Assembly: GCF_027111315.2 (NCBI RefSeq)
Contig: NZ_CP114289.2
Coordinates: 3,534,001-3,598,000, forward strand
Direction of reading: 5' to 3'
Origin: Flavobacterium limnophilum
Lineage (GTDB): Bacteria; Bacteroidota; Bacteroidia; Flavobacteriales; Flavobacteriaceae
DNA length: 64,000 bases
Of this stretch, positions 54,506 through 64,000 are shown one piece after another. Position numbers and translations under genes: made by a program. The notes beneath the pieces were generated by a model that ran no database searches, was not told where the DNA came from, and was given only the letters and a program-made list of their open reading frames with translations. Numbering within the stretch: the first letter of the stretch is position 1; every line of letters starts with the position of its first letter.

Positions 54506-56602
54506 ATGAAGACAATTACCCTCAACTCTCTCCATAAAATCATTGTAGTTCTTTGTTTTTTTGGTCTTGGCAATACATACGGTCAGAATAAAAGTACTAC
54601 CAGCAAAACTCTATTTGGAAAAACCATTGCTACCGAAAACAAAAATCCGAACAACGGAATTATTCGTTGTGCAACGGTAGAATATGAGCAATATCTTCAA
54701 GAGAAGAACCCAAAAAGAATGACTAATGCCCAGTTTGAAGCTTGGCTGGCCCCTTTAGTAAACAAACAGAAAGCAGCCAGAACTAGCTCAAAAACTGCCG
54801 CACCAACTATCATAACAATACCAGTAGTTGTTCACGTGATTTATAATGGTCAACCCATTGGAACAGCGCCTAATATTACTGACGCACAAGTAGAATCGCA
54901 GATTACGGTACTAAACCAAGATTTCAGAAAAATGTTAGGCACTGCAGGAGGAGAAAGCACCAACCCTGTTGCCGCAGACATTGGAATTGAATTTGTTCTT
55001 GCAAAAGTAGACCCTAACGGAAATCCAACAAATGGAATTGACAGAGTAAGTATGTGCCAACCCTCTTGGTCAAGAACAGAAATAGATGAAACTGTAAAGC
55101 CAGCAACCATATGGGATCCAGCTCAATATATGAACATGTGGAGTGTTGAATTCTCAGATGCCTCTCTTCTAGGTTACGCCCAATTTCCAGACGCTTCAGG
55201 ATTGAGCGGCCTGGCTCCTTCAGGTGGAGTGGCAAATACAGATGGAGTTGTCTCTCGTTATAATGTTTTTGGCAGCAATGACTTTGGCAGTTCCTTTCTA
55301 TTAGTAGCCTCCCAATATAACAAAGGAAGAACGATGACCCATGAAGTAGGACACTGGCTTGGCTTAAGACACATTTGGGGCGATGGAGGTAGTCGTGATA
55401 CAGACACAAAAGATTGTGATGCCTCTGATTATTGCGATGATACACCACAAGCAGGATGGGAAAACTATGATTGTGTCACCTCAGACTCCTGTCCTTTAGT
55501 AGCAGGAAATGACATGATAGAAAATTACATGGATTATACGAATGATACCTGCATGAACATCTTTACCCTAAATCAAAAAGACAGAATAATGACTGTTATG
55601 GCTAATTCTCCCAGAAGAAACTCTTTAAAAACCTCAACAAAAGGCACAGCAATTTCTTTATATGCCAATGATGCCGAGATTAAACTTGAAGCCAGTTGCG
55701 ACACTCCAATTTGCGGAGCTTTGGCCAACCAAACTATTCAAAAAGTACTACTTTATAACCGAGGATCAAATAATTTAACCTCGGCAACCATAAATTACAA
55801 TATCAATGGAAGCAGCAACAATGTATATAATTGGACCGGCAGTTTAGCTACCCACAAATTTGCCGTAATCAGCATTCTCATAAATTCCGCTACAAATGGA
55901 ACTTTTAACGCCTCCGTTTCTACTGCAAATAGCGTTACCGATCAAAGAGCAACAAACAATTCAGCCTCTGGAAGTTTTCTTATCCCAATTCCTGCACCAA
56001 ACTACACTTACACCAATTACACCTTTAGATTGCAACAAGACTTATGGGGAAGCGAAACTACCTGGAACCTAAAAGACGGTTCTGGAGCAATATTATTCAG
56101 CGGCGGCCCTTATGCAGACACCAAAGATTCAACAACTTTACCCAGCTTGATAACTGAAAACTGGACATTAACTAGCAATCAATGTTATACTTTTACGATA
56201 AACGATACTGAAGGAGACGGACTTTGCTGCAGTGGCGGCAATGGATATTATGACATTAAAGCAACAGACGGAACAGTAATTAGCTCTGGAACTTCATTTA
56301 AATCAAGTAAAACTTCAACTTTTACCACAGGCACACTTGCAAATGAAAAATTCGAAACTTCAACAGACATTTATCTTTATCCAAACCCCACAAAAGGAAC
56401 TTTGAACATTCAATTTCCAAGTAATTTTGGCCTACCAGATAATTACGCCATCAGTAATGCTCTGGGGCAAAAAATTATACAAAAAGAAGTTTCAAAAGAA
56501 ACAGATTTAACCATAAACACTGCAGCTTTAAGCAATGGCATCTATTTTATCACCATTGTAAAAGATAGCCTAAAAAGAACCTTACGATTCATCAAAGAAT
56601 AG
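54506..56602 (+). CDS. Secreted M43-type zinc metalloprotease with T9SS type A tail
   Basis: A 698-residue protein. Signal peptide (KIIVVLCFFGLGNTYGQ), propeptide, then a catalytic domain with HEVGHWLGLRH (His279, Glu280, His283, His289) and the Met-turn in ENYMDYTND, as in pappalysin/cytophagalysin M43 proteases, including paired cysteines (DCDASDYCDDTP, SDSCPL). A CARDB-like repeat and a jelly-roll-like segment (FRLQQDLWGSETTW) follow. The last 75 residues are a T9SS type A sorting domain (LYPNPTKGTLNI...GIYFITI). The start was set at MKTITLNSL. Confidence 0.92.
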   Translation: MKTITLNSLHKIIVVLCFFGLGNTYGQNKSTTSKTLFGKTIATENKNPNNGIIRCATVEYEQYLQEKNPKRMTNAQFEAWLAPLVNKQKAARTSSKTAAPTIITIPVVVHVIYNGQPIGTAPNITDAQVESQITVLNQDFRKMLGTAGGESTNPVAADIGIEFVLAKVDPNGNPTNGIDRVSMCQPSWSRTEIDETVKPATIWDPAQYMNMWSVEFSDASLLGYAQFPDASGLSGLAPSGGVANTDGVVSRYNVFGSNDFGSSFLLVASQYNKGRTMTHEVGHWLGLRHIWGDGGSRDTDTKDCDASDYCDDTPQAGWENYDCVTSDSCPLVAGNDMIENYMDYTNDTCMNIFTLNQKDRIMTVMANSPRRNSLKTSTKGTAISLYANDAEIKLEASCDTPICGALANQTIQKVLLYNRGSNNLTSATINYNINGSSNNVYNWTGSLATHKFAVISILINSATNGTFNASVSTANSVTDQRATNNSASGSFLIPIPAPNYTYTNYTFRLQQDLWGSETTWNLKDGSGAILFSGGPYADTKDSTTLPSLITENWTLTSNQCYTFTINDTEGDGLCCSGGNGYYDIKATDGTVISSGTSFKSSKTSTFTTGTLANEKFETSTDIYLYPNPTKGTLNIQFPSNFGLPDNYAISNALGQKIIQKEVSKETDLTINTAALSNGIYFITIVKDSLKRTLRFIKE

Positions 56603-56622
56603 CTTTTTCAAATAAAAACAGG

Positions 56623-56646
56623 GAGGATTGATTTATTTCAATCCTC
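56623..56646 (+). terminator. Terminator after the metalloprotease
   Basis: GAGGATTGA (56623-56631) pairs with TCAATCCTC (56638-56646), followed by TTTTTTTT. Confidence 0.85.
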
Positions 56647-56670
56647 TTTTTTTATATGTTATTATTACCA

Positions 56671-56678
56671 TAAATTTG
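56671..56678 (+). promoter_or_regulatory. -7 promoter element for ribF
   Basis: TAAATTTG, 22 bases before the ribF start, matches TAnnTTTG. Confidence 0.5.
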
Positions 56679-56700
56679 CAGCATTAAAAAAAACCACGCT

Positions 56701-57630
56701 TTGAAGATTTTTCATTCCATCAACGATTTCAAGTCAACCAAAAAAACCATCCTCACCCTAGGTACCTTTGACGGCGTGCATGTTGGTCACAAAAAAATAC
56801 TGGAAAAAGTTACCCAAAACACGGAAAACGGAAAATACGAAAGTCTGGTGCTTACTTTTTTTCCGCATCCTCGAATGGTTTTACACGGGCAATCCGAAGT
56901 TAAACTACTCAACACGATTGACGAAAAAATAAATTTATTGGAAAAAGCAGGCATTCAAAATCTTGTTATCCATCCTTTTGACGAAAAATTTTCGAGATTG
57001 ACTGCCGAAGAATTTGTCAAAACCGTTCTTGTGGATCAATTCCATATCAAAAAAATAATTATCGGCCACGATCATCGTTTTGGGAAAAACAGAACGGCCG
57101 ACATCAATGACTTGATAGCTTTTGGACAACAACATAATTTTGAAGTGGAACAAATTTCCGCACAGGAAATAAACGATGTCTCGATAAGTTCCACCAAAAT
57201 TAGAAACGCCTTGATGGAAGGAAACATGGCTTTGGCCAATGAATATTTGGGCTACGACTATTTCTTGACAGGAACCATTTCTAGAGGAAAACAATTGGGA
57301 AGAACCATCGGATTTCCAACGGCAAACCTTAAAATTGAAGAAAACTACAAACTCATTCCGCAAAACGGCGCTTATGTGGTCAAAAGCACAATCGACCAAA
57401 AAACGGCGTACGGAATGATGAATATTGGCTACAATCCCACGGTAGCAGGTGAAAATTTATCCATCGAAATCCACTATTTTGATTTTGACCAGGACATTTA
57501 TGACCAAAAAATAGCGGTTTCCATTCTCGAACGCCTTCGCCCCGAACAAAAATTTGGCTCTGTCGATCTACTGAAAGAGCAATTAAAGAAAGACAAACAA
57601 ACGGCGTTAGAGTTCATAAACAAAAGATAG
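56701..57630 (+). CDS. ribF: Bifunctional riboflavin kinase / FAD synthetase
   Basis: A 309-residue enzyme converting riboflavin to FMN and FAD. The N-terminal nucleotidyltransferase has LGTFDGVHVGHKKIL and GHDHRFGKNR; the C-terminal flavokinase has GRTIGFPTANL and NIGYNPTVAG. The start is probably TTG (56701, KIFHSINDF): the family N-terminus begins exactly there and no ATG is near. Confidence 0.94.
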   Translation: MKIFHSINDFKSTKKTILTLGTFDGVHVGHKKILEKVTQNTENGKYESLVLTFFPHPRMVLHGQSEVKLLNTIDEKINLLEKAGIQNLVIHPFDEKFSRLTAEEFVKTVLVDQFHIKKIIIGHDHRFGKNRTADINDLIAFGQQHNFEVEQISAQEINDVSISSTKIRNALMEGNMALANEYLGYDYFLTGTISRGKQLGRTIGFPTANLKIEENYKLIPQNGAYVVKSTIDQKTAYGMMNIGYNPTVAGENLSIEIHYFDFDQDIYDQKIAVSILERLRPEQKFGSVDLLKEQLKKDKQTALEFINKR

Positions 57631-57746
57631 TCATTCGTTAAATTTCAGTTTATTTCACAACAAATTAGCGTTGTTTTTGTAAATTTGATATTGTCTCTGT
57701 TCATTCTTCGATGAAGTATAGTTTTTAACCTTTAAAAACCAATAGC

Positions 57747-58184
57747 ATGAAAATATCAAAAGAAGTTTTCAATGGAGCCACGATCTTCGTTGGAATTAGT
57801 GTTTATTTTTTATTAATGAACGCTTTGGGATTTGCAGACATGTTTTACTTACGTCTCTTCAATATTGTATTCGTTTATTATGGCGTTAACAAAACAATTC
57901 AAATGAATGTTGCCGAAGGGAAAAAGACTTTTGTTTACAATGCCGTTTCGGCAATGATGACCTCACTTGTAGGCGTGGTATTAAGTATTGCCGGATTGAT
58001 TGTTTACAGTTACATGCAAGGCGGGGACAACTATGTACAATCCTTGTCGGAAACCTTCTTGTTTGGCGGAAACCCCTCCGTCGAAACCTATAGCATCAGT
58101 TTGTTGTTTGAAGGAGTTGCCTCTTCGATAATCGTCACTTTGTTTGCCATGTTGTATTGGAACAATCGATTTACGGCAGATTAG
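57747..58184 (+). CDS. Four-helix membrane protein, function unknown
   Basis: A 145-residue protein with four hydrophobic segments (GATIFVGISVYFLLMNALGF, LRLFNIVFVYYGV, AMMTSLVGVVLSIAGLIVYSY, GVASSIIVTLFAMLYW). The layout is reminiscent of DUF4199-type proteins, without a firm match. A TAAATTTG promoter element lies at 57680-57687. It is not clearly linked to ribF or bioB. Confidence 0.65.
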   Translation: MKISKEVFNGATIFVGISVYFLLMNALGFADMFYLRLFNIVFVYYGVNKTIQMNVAEGKKTFVYNAVSAMMTSLVGVVLSIAGLIVYSYMQGGDNYVQSLSETFLFGGNPSVETYSISLLFEGVASSIIVTLFAMLYWNNRFTAD

Positions 58185-58285
58185 TGCTCAATTCATAAAA
58201 TGTAGTATTGAATCTGTTTTTCAGCAACACATCTTTGTCGATTGGAACAATTTGACTGCTTTTGACGCACCAAAAAATCACATAG

Positions 58286-59332
58286 ATGAGCATCACAAGA
58301 CACGACTGGACGAAAGAAGAAATAATCGCCATTTACAATAAACTCTTGATGGAATTGCTATATGAAGCAGCCACCATTCACAGGCAACATCACGATCCAA
58401 ATGTAGTTCAAATATCTACTTTAATATCGCTTAAAACAGGAGGTTGCTCTGAAGATTGCGGTTATTGTCCGCAAGCAAAAAGATACCACACTTCCATCAA
58501 GACCAACGATTTAATGACTGTAAGCGAAGTCAAAGAACAAGCAACAAAAGCAAAAGAAAATGGTTCGTCACGAGTTTGCATGGGAGCCGCTTGGCGAAAC
58601 GTGAAAGACGGCGAAGATTTTGACCAAGTGCTGGAAATGGTTCGTACCATCAACAAAATGGACATGGAAGTGTGTTGCACACTAGGAATGATTACCGAAA
58701 ATCAAGCACAACATTGACACTTCCGTAGAATATTATAAAGAAGTAATTTCGACTCGTGGATTTGAAGACCGTTTGGAGACCATCGCGAATGTACGTAAAA
58801 CCAATATTACCGTTTGTAGCGGTGGAATTATCGGGATGGGAGAAAGCCTTGAAGACCGAGCAGGAATGCTAATAGCACTTTCGACCTTGGATCCTCAGCC
58901 GGAATCCGTGCCAATTAACGCCTTGGTTCCCGTTGAAGGAACGCCTCTTGAGGACGAAAAACCCGTTGAAATCTGGGAAATGATTCGAATGGTAGCCACA
59001 ACTCGAATTGTTATGCCGGCAACTCAAGTTCGTCTTTCGGCAGGAAGGGTAAACTGGAGTCGCGAAGGTCAGGCCATGTGCTTTTTGGCTGGAGCCAATT
59101 CCATTTTTCAGGCGACAAATTGCTTACCACTCCTAATAATGACCTTGACGAAGACATGAAAATATTCGAAATTTTGGGATTAAAAAACCAACAACCTTTC
59201 GAAAAGACTTATAAAAGCGTATCTGTTGAAGCTGCCGATTCCAAGTTTCCTCCTCTTGGCGAAAAACCAAAATGGTCTCGCCCAGGACACTCGATTGAAA
59301 GAAATCTGGAAGCCAGCACAAAAGGAAAATAG
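58286..59332 (+). pseudogene. bioB: Biotin synthase, broken by two frameshifts
   Basis: The pieces together span a normal radical-SAM biotin synthase. Frame 1 (58286-58717) has the [4Fe-4S] motif GGCSEDCGYCPQ and ends at [14 protein letters not shown]. The next frame resumes at [20 protein letters not shown]; about 13 expected residues (the RLAEAGLYAYNHN-type stretch) are missing, which fits a 38-base deletion near 58712. A second shift at the T run 59104-59108 (one base short) moves the frame before [16 protein letters not shown]. The intact gene would have converted dethiobiotin to biotin. The deletion removes substrate-site residues, so it is inactive. Confidence 0.9.
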
Positions 59333-59356
59333 CATCTCAATTTTTCATCTAAAAAA

Positions 59357-59395
59357 ATCCCGTTCAGTTTATAATTTCTGAACGGGATTTTTTAT
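59357..59395. terminator. Bidirectional terminator
   Basis: AAAAATCCCGTTCAG pairs with CTGAACGGGATTTTTT across a short AT loop. It lies between bioB (+) and the large surface protein (-). Confidence 0.85.
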
Positions 59396-59410
59396 GCTCT
59401 ATGTTGTCGA

Positions 59411-62400
59411 CTAGTAAATAATTTTATCGGTAACCATCTTGCCGTTTTGCAAAATCGTTTTCACGACCAAAACTTGATGACTTGAAACAAAATCAGTTAT
59501 TAATAATTCGCTATCATTCACGTTGTCTTTTTTATAAATCTGTTTTCCAGACAAATCGTAAAACTCTACTTTATCAATCGTTTCGACAAAGGAATTAATT
59601 TTTATTTGTTTGTTTTTAACCGAAACAACAACTTGATTAACAGTTGCGTCAAAGTCATTTGTCGCCAGTGTTTTATCGGAATATTTCAATACAAACCGAT
59701 CGTCAAAAGTTCCTGCTGCAGTGTCAAAAGTGTACTTTCCGTTTTTTAAATTAAAAACCGTATTGTTCAACTTGTCTTCTAAAAACACCGATTGATTAGC
59801 CAAAACACCATCAACTTGGCCAATATTTATGCTAAATGTTCCGCTTATTGTTGTTCGGTAACCTAAAGGCACTTGGTCATTTTCGTCAAATGGCAAGGCA
59901 CGACCTTGAATGGTCAAATTCTTGTCTTGATTTATACTGTAAAAATCAACGAACTCGTTGCCATCAAAACTTACTCCGTCAAAACGGCCGTCATAGTCGT
60001 TAGTCGCATTGGTTACATAACCCACCAAGGTTTGTTTGAAAGCCCCTTTTGTATTAGTCATATTTAACCATATACGATTTTTTTCTATAGAACTTGCTAC
60101 TTTTCCTTTAGGATTTCTAGTTTTGAAAAACTGGGAATTATCTAATACTGCTCCACCTGAACTTAACCTCATAGAATTGTTAAACACAATCTCATTAGTT
60201 CCTGAAATGGCAACTTTACTTAAAGCCAAGAAACCTTGTCCAGAAGCTATTTTACCATTCGGTATAGTACCTCCAGTTGATGCAGCTGTTCCCAAACCAA
60301 CACCAACACCCCCAACGGCATTATAAGAGGCATAATCATCTGAGGTAAATGCATAAGCACCAGTTCCAAGACTAGCATTACTTGCATTTGCTGCTTGAAT
60401 AGCCGTATTATGGGTCCAAAAATAAAGTGTTCCATCCAAAACTCCTGAATTATAATCTAAAAAAGCATCAGCATCCAAAGCCGATGGATAAGGATTTCCT
60501 ATTAGATAAGAACTATCAGCAAGTACACTTGTAATTTTTTGAATACCATTATTAACTTTTCCTCTAAAAACCACCTCTGATGGATTATTACCAAAAGGCC
60601 CACTAGTAGGTGTTGGAACCATGACTATATACCCTTTTCCTGGAGTCATTGTGCTTGCAAACGACCAATCATTTCCATCATCATCAAGTCCATCATTATT
60701 TGCATCCAAAAAATTGGCCGGTAGGTATTCATAGGAATAACCTGTGTTCCATCCAAGAAAAGTACTGGCGATGTTCGTAGAAACAACAGGAGTTGACCAA
60801 TACGTATAATCATACTTTTTAAAAGGAGTCGTAAATCTATGAATATTGGTGGTTCCTGAATTAGTAACTATCCCTGAATCATTTACCATCACTAAAGACC
60901 CTTTATCTAATACATCTAAAGTCCCATTTACCGTTAAATCATTCTGAATAACTACAAATTTTCCTTCCTCGACAGTCAATGTTGAACCTAAATTAATGAT
61001 TACACTACAAGCATTCAAATCTCCATTAGAAGAAGTACTGTAATCGGCATTGATGATGACCAAATCATTACTTGTTGGCACACCAATTGGCGACCAACTT
61101 CCATTCCAAGTTTTGGTAACGAATTCTAAAGTTACACTTGTTGCTGTTGAGGTACCACAAGCGTTAGTGGTGGTAACATCATAAGTGCCTGCTGATAAAT
61201 TTGAAAAGACTCCCGTTGCATTTGTTACTGCTGCAACTACCGGGTTCGTCCCGGTAACCGTATAGGTAATTCCTGTAGCTGCTAATGGCGTATTAACCGT
61301 AATCGTACCCGTTGAAACGGAGCAGGTAGGTTGTGTAGGAGTAACTGTTGGAGCTGAAGATAATGTATTTGTTGATCCAATAACTATTGGAGTGCTTACC
61401 GGACATCCCACAGCATCAGCATAATTCAAAGTATAGGTTCCAGAATCTAATGCTGTTCTATTTAAAGTAGTCGCTCCATATAACCAAGAAACATCCAAAA
61501 CATTGACATTAACAGGGACATTTGCTCCTGATTGATACAAATCGATTGTTTTGGAATAAACTAAATTATTGGAAACATCGAAGAGTTCTAACAGCATATT
61601 TTGTCCTCGTTCTTGGCAACAATCAGTACGATTAAAAATTCTTAAATAATCAATATTTTTTCCGGATTTAAGGTCTATTTGAACCCAATCATTTATTCCA
61701 TTAGCACCATGCCACATATTGCCATTAGTTGCTGGAATACCATCATTAACTTCGGAAGCTGGATAATCAGAAGAATAAGTAGAAGAAGCTGTTGCCTCAG
61801 CACCTCCAGAAGAAAGTGCTACATTGGTTCCTGTAAATATTTCAAAAGCTTGAATTTCGGCCACTTGTTGACTTGCAGCGTATTTTTGAGTCAATTTAAC
61901 ATATCTTACATTAGTAAGTCCTCCTGAAAAAACAGGCGAAATACTACCATTATTAGATATAGGACAAGTTTCATCAACTTTGTTTGGAGTGATTGTTACT
62001 CCGATTACAGTAAGAGATTTAGTCACAGATGAAGTACAACTACCAAAGTTCTTTGTATAAACCACTTTAACAGTTCCTGATGAAACACCAGTAACAACCC
62101 CACCGCTTGTAATTGTAGCACTTCCCGTTTCGTTTACAATAGACCAAGTCCCACCAGAATCAGAATTGGTAAAAGCAGGTGTCGTTGAATTAACACACAC
62201 TGAAGTTGCTCCTCCTGAAATGGCTGCAATAGAATTATAACCCACTTTAGTAAATGTATATACATTTGAATTAACACTTGTTCCGCAGTAATTATTCGAA
62301 CGTACTCGACAATAATAGGTAGCTCCATTTGTTAAACCAACAAATTCGTATGACCAAACATTCCCCATATCTTTATTTTGATAACCAGGCAAATAATTTG

Positions 62401-63580
62401 TAAAACCACTATCTGTTGCCACATCTAAAAAATATTTATCCATAGTTTTATTATCCCATTGAATAATATAACTAGTACAAGTGGCATATATATTGGTTAT
62501 AGTAGTTGCATTAGCCGCTGGATACATATATGAAACATTTGAAACATTGTTTGCAGTGATGTTATTGGAGCAGCTTGATGAGGCAAGTTTATCGACTCTG
62601 ATAGTTGTACTTGCAGTTGCATTTACAATAGCTACATTTGCTGTAAAAGTACCTGAACCTGCAGTAGTAACAGTCATAGGAGCTGTATAGGATGTTGAAT
62701 TACCGTTATAACCCAAACTGTAAGTTACTGTGTAATTGCCTACTGGCAAAGACGCAGGAGTAGCTGTAATCGTTGCCGTCGCAACATTATCCGTCTTACA
62801 AGCAGGAGTAGCTGAAACACTAGTAATACTATATGTTGGACAAGTCCAAGATAAAATTACCTGTCCATTACCTCCACCTCCACTTGAACTACCATTTTCT
62901 CCTCTTTCACCACCTCCACCTCCAGGAAAAGAACCATTTATTCCATCATTATTTTTACTTCCACCATTTCCACCTTTTCCACCTCCTGTTGTGCCTCCAG
63001 CACCTCCAGCACCTCCATTATTATCACTAGTGTTAGAACCTGCTCCACCTGCTAATGATTTGCCACCTGCACCTCCTCCTCCTGCGCCCCCATTACCACC
63101 TGTACTAGACCCACCATTTCCTCCATTAAATTTTATAGCACCCGTGCTTGCAGAAGCCAAACCACCTGTTCCTGAATTAGCACCTCCCTTACCTCCTTTT
63201 GCAATAACTAGACTACCAAAACTAGAATCTTCACCATCACCACCAGTACCTACAGTTGCTCCTGCGCCAACTTTAATGGTGTAATTACCTCCTGATATTA
63301 CTGTTAGACTATTACTTCCTGCAAAAGCTCCACCTCCTCCAGCTTTGTCATCTGGATTAGATCCTCCACCTCCAGAACCCCAAGCCTGCACATTTAAAGT
63401 TGTTACACCAGCAGGAACATTAAAAGTATAAGTTCCAGGTGTACTAAAAGTTTGAGATTGCCCAAAAGAAACCAAAGGCATTATAGAAACAAACAAAACC
63501 ATCAACAACAAACGAATTGATATTGATGGTTTTGATGACAATGCGGTATTTTTTATTGAACTTAAGTAGGATTTATTCAT
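59411..63580 (-). CDS. Large T9SS-secreted surface protein with glycine-rich head and discoidin-like domain
   Basis: A 1389-residue secreted protein. After the signal peptide (to about residue 40) comes a glycine-rich domain (about 45-245; GGNGGAGGGGAGG-type runs between short non-Gly segments), similar to the Gly-rich domains of ALK-type receptors and some adhesins. Ig/fibronectin-like repeats follow (about 250-540), an F5/8 type C (discoidin) sugar-binding-like domain (about 555-700: NVALSSGGAEATASSTYSSD..., WVQIDL), further beta domains and a C-terminal T9SS type C-like sorting domain (VEFYDLSGKQIYKK). It is probably displayed on the surface and used in adhesion. It is a single gene. Confidence 0.88.
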   Translation of the reverse strand: MNKSYLSSIKNTALSSKPSISIRLLLMVLFVSIMPLVSFGQSQTFSTPGTYTFNVPAGVTTLNVQAWGSGGGGSNPDDKAGGGGAFAGSNSLTVISGGNYTIKVGAGATVGTGGDGEDSSFGSLVIAKGGKGGANSGTGGLASASTGAIKFNGGNGGSSTGGNGGAGGGGAGGKSLAGGAGSNTSDNNGGAGGAGGTTGGGKGGNGGSKNNDGINGSFPGGGGGERGENGSSSGGGGNGQVILSWTCPTYSITSVSATPACKTDNVATATITATPASLPVGNYTVTYSLGYNGNSTSYTAPMTVTTAGSGTFTANVAIVNATASTTIRVDKLASSSCSNNITANNVSNVSYMYPAANATTITNIYATCTSYIIQWDNKTMDKYFLDVATDSGFTNYLPGYQNKDMGNVWSYEFVGLTNGATYYCRVRSNNYCGTSVNSNVYTFTKVGYNSIAAISGGATSVCVNSTTPAFTNSDSGGTWSIVNETGSATITSGGVVTGVSSGTVKVVYTKNFGSCTSSVTKSLTVIGVTITPNKVDETCPISNNGSISPVFSGGLTNVRYVKLTQKYAASQQVAEIQAFEIFTGTNVALSSGGAEATASSTYSSDYPASEVNDGIPATNGNMWHGANGINDWVQIDLKSGKNIDYLRIFNRTDCCQERGQNMLLELFDVSNNLVYSKTIDLYQSGANVPVNVNVLDVSWLYGATTLNRTALDSGTYTLNYADAVGCPVSTPIVIGSTNTLSSAPTVTPTQPTCSVSTGTITVNTPLAATGITYTVTGTNPVVAAVTNATGVFSNLSAGTYDVTTTNACGTSTATSVTLEFVTKTWNGSWSPIGVPTSNDLVIINADYSTSSNGDLNACSVIINLGSTLTVEEGKFVVIQNDLTVNGTLDVLDKGSLVMVNDSGIVTNSGTTNIHRFTTPFKKYDYTYWSTPVVSTNIASTFLGWNTGYSYEYLPANFLDANNDGLDDDGNDWSFASTMTPGKGYIVMVPTPTSGPFGNNPSEVVFRGKVNNGIQKITSVLADSSYLIGNPYPSALDADAFLDYNSGVLDGTLYFWTHNTAIQAANASNASLGTGAYAFTSDDYASYNAVGGVGVGLGTAASTGGTIPNGKIASGQGFLALSKVAISGTNEIVFNNSMRLSSGGAVLDNSQFFKTRNPKGKVASSIEKNRIWLNMTNTKGAFKQTLVGYVTNATNDYDGRFDGVSFDGNEFVDFYSINQDKNLTIQGRALPFDENDQVPLGYRTTISGTFSINIGQVDGVLANQSVFLEDKLNNTVFNLKNGKYTFDTAAGTFDDRFVLKYSDKTLATNDFDATVNQVVVSVKNKQIKINSFVETIDKVEFYDLSGKQIYKKDNVNDSELLITDFVSSHQVLVVKTILQNGKMVTDKIIY

Positions 63581-64000
63581 AATTTTGTATTGTACTTTTT
63601 TAAATCGGGGCTGAATTCTATACTTTGAAATTCGATGGGGCGAGCAAAGTAGTTTTCAAGGCGCAAAATTAGTTTTTATTAGTCGAGATGAATAAAAAAC
63701 CCGATGAAGTACAATTTTTATCGTTATTCTACTATTTTATGACTGGATGATTCGTTTTTCTTAGCAAAAAACTTGAAATTAACCAAAAAAACACGTTTTG
63801 AAATGCCTCCACAAAAAACCTTAACAACTTAATTAACAGCTAATATAGATTGCGGGATGAAAAACCGACTTATAGAATTTTTTAAGAGAAAAATTTAATT
63901 ACAACACTATTTTTTTTAATAAATCAAGCGCAGTAGAGATGAATAATTGCTCTCGCTGCGCTCGATATGACAATTTTATTATACTAAAATCGAATTAATA
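63581..64000. other. 420-base region to window end without a gene
   Basis: AT-rich upstream region of the surface-protein gene. The only item I can support is a degenerate copy of the TCTCGA-type repeat at 63951-63972. No coding frame of note is visible before the window ends. Confidence 0.5.

Noticed and set aside
58286..59332. bioB interruption as sequencing error only
   Set aside because: The second lesion, in a T run, could be an error, but the first removes about 13 conserved residues and cannot be explained by a miscalled base.
62736..63284. Long Pro-rich plus-strand frame
   Set aside because: It is the antisense shadow of the glycine-rich coding region of the surface protein (Gly codons read as Pro on the other strand).
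1..64000. CRISPR arrays, prophage or conjugative element
   Set aside because: No regularly spaced repeats, phage structural genes, integrases or conjugation genes were seen.

Overview
The window looks like chromosomal DNA from a member of the Flavobacteriaceae, most likely Flavobacterium. The evidence is AT-rich DNA, Bacteroidetes-type promoters (TTG, about 20 bases, then TAnnTTTG), two proteins with type IX secretion (T9SS) sorting tails, a short NuoG, separate nuoC and nuoD, and gene families typical of flavobacteria. There is no prophage, CRISPR array or rRNA operon. One tRNA is visible, tRNA-Leu(CAA).

Layout. 1-5.0 kb: the end of a PKD/beta-barrel protein, a membrane-anchored TPR-CHAT (caspase-like) protease and an overlapping retropepsin-like protease. 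5.1-9.2 kb (minus): sucB and sucA of 2-oxoglutarate dehydrogenase. 9.3-12.0 kb: a beta-barrel protein, two unknown proteins and a polyprenyl synthase. 12.2-19.4 kb: a YceI protein, then a TetR-TolC-MFP-RND efflux operon. The two promoters here carry the same 30-base inverted repeat. 19.6-24.3 kb: a TMEM143-like protein, a TlpA-like thioredoxin, aspS and a cold-shock gene. 24.5-38.3 kb: a complete 14-gene complex I operon, nuoA to nuoN, interrupted between nuoH and nuoI by an ORF6N-domain gene with its own palindrome. 38.4-41.1 kb: an MBOAT acyltransferase, an SGNH-like partner and a small secreted protein.

41.2-51.5 kb is the accessory part: a decayed duplicate of a Gfo/Idh dehydrogenase gene next to a broken toxin-antitoxin (TA) pair, the intact dehydrogenase, an AraC regulator, a DsbA/FrnE protein, umuC-umuD, a HipBST-like three-gene module and a HigBA-type pair. 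The last 45 bases of umuD recur after each of these last two modules, which suggests that umuD's 3' end is a repeated insertion point or recombination scar. 51.6-59.3 kb returns to housekeeping: tRNA-Leu, prs, rplY, pth, a T9SS-secreted M43 metalloprotease, ribF, a membrane protein and a bioB broken by two lesions. 59.4-63.6 kb (minus) is a large T9SS-secreted surface protein with a glycine-rich head and a discoidin-like domain.

The most interesting signals are (1) the ORF6N gene inside the nuo operon, whose upstream palindrome also occurs within its own coding sequence in the same frame, (2) the umuD 3'-end repeats bracketing two TA modules, (3) the paired TetR-type operators, (4) three evenly spaced operator-like palindromes at the HipB promoter and (5) the CHAT/retropepsin pair.
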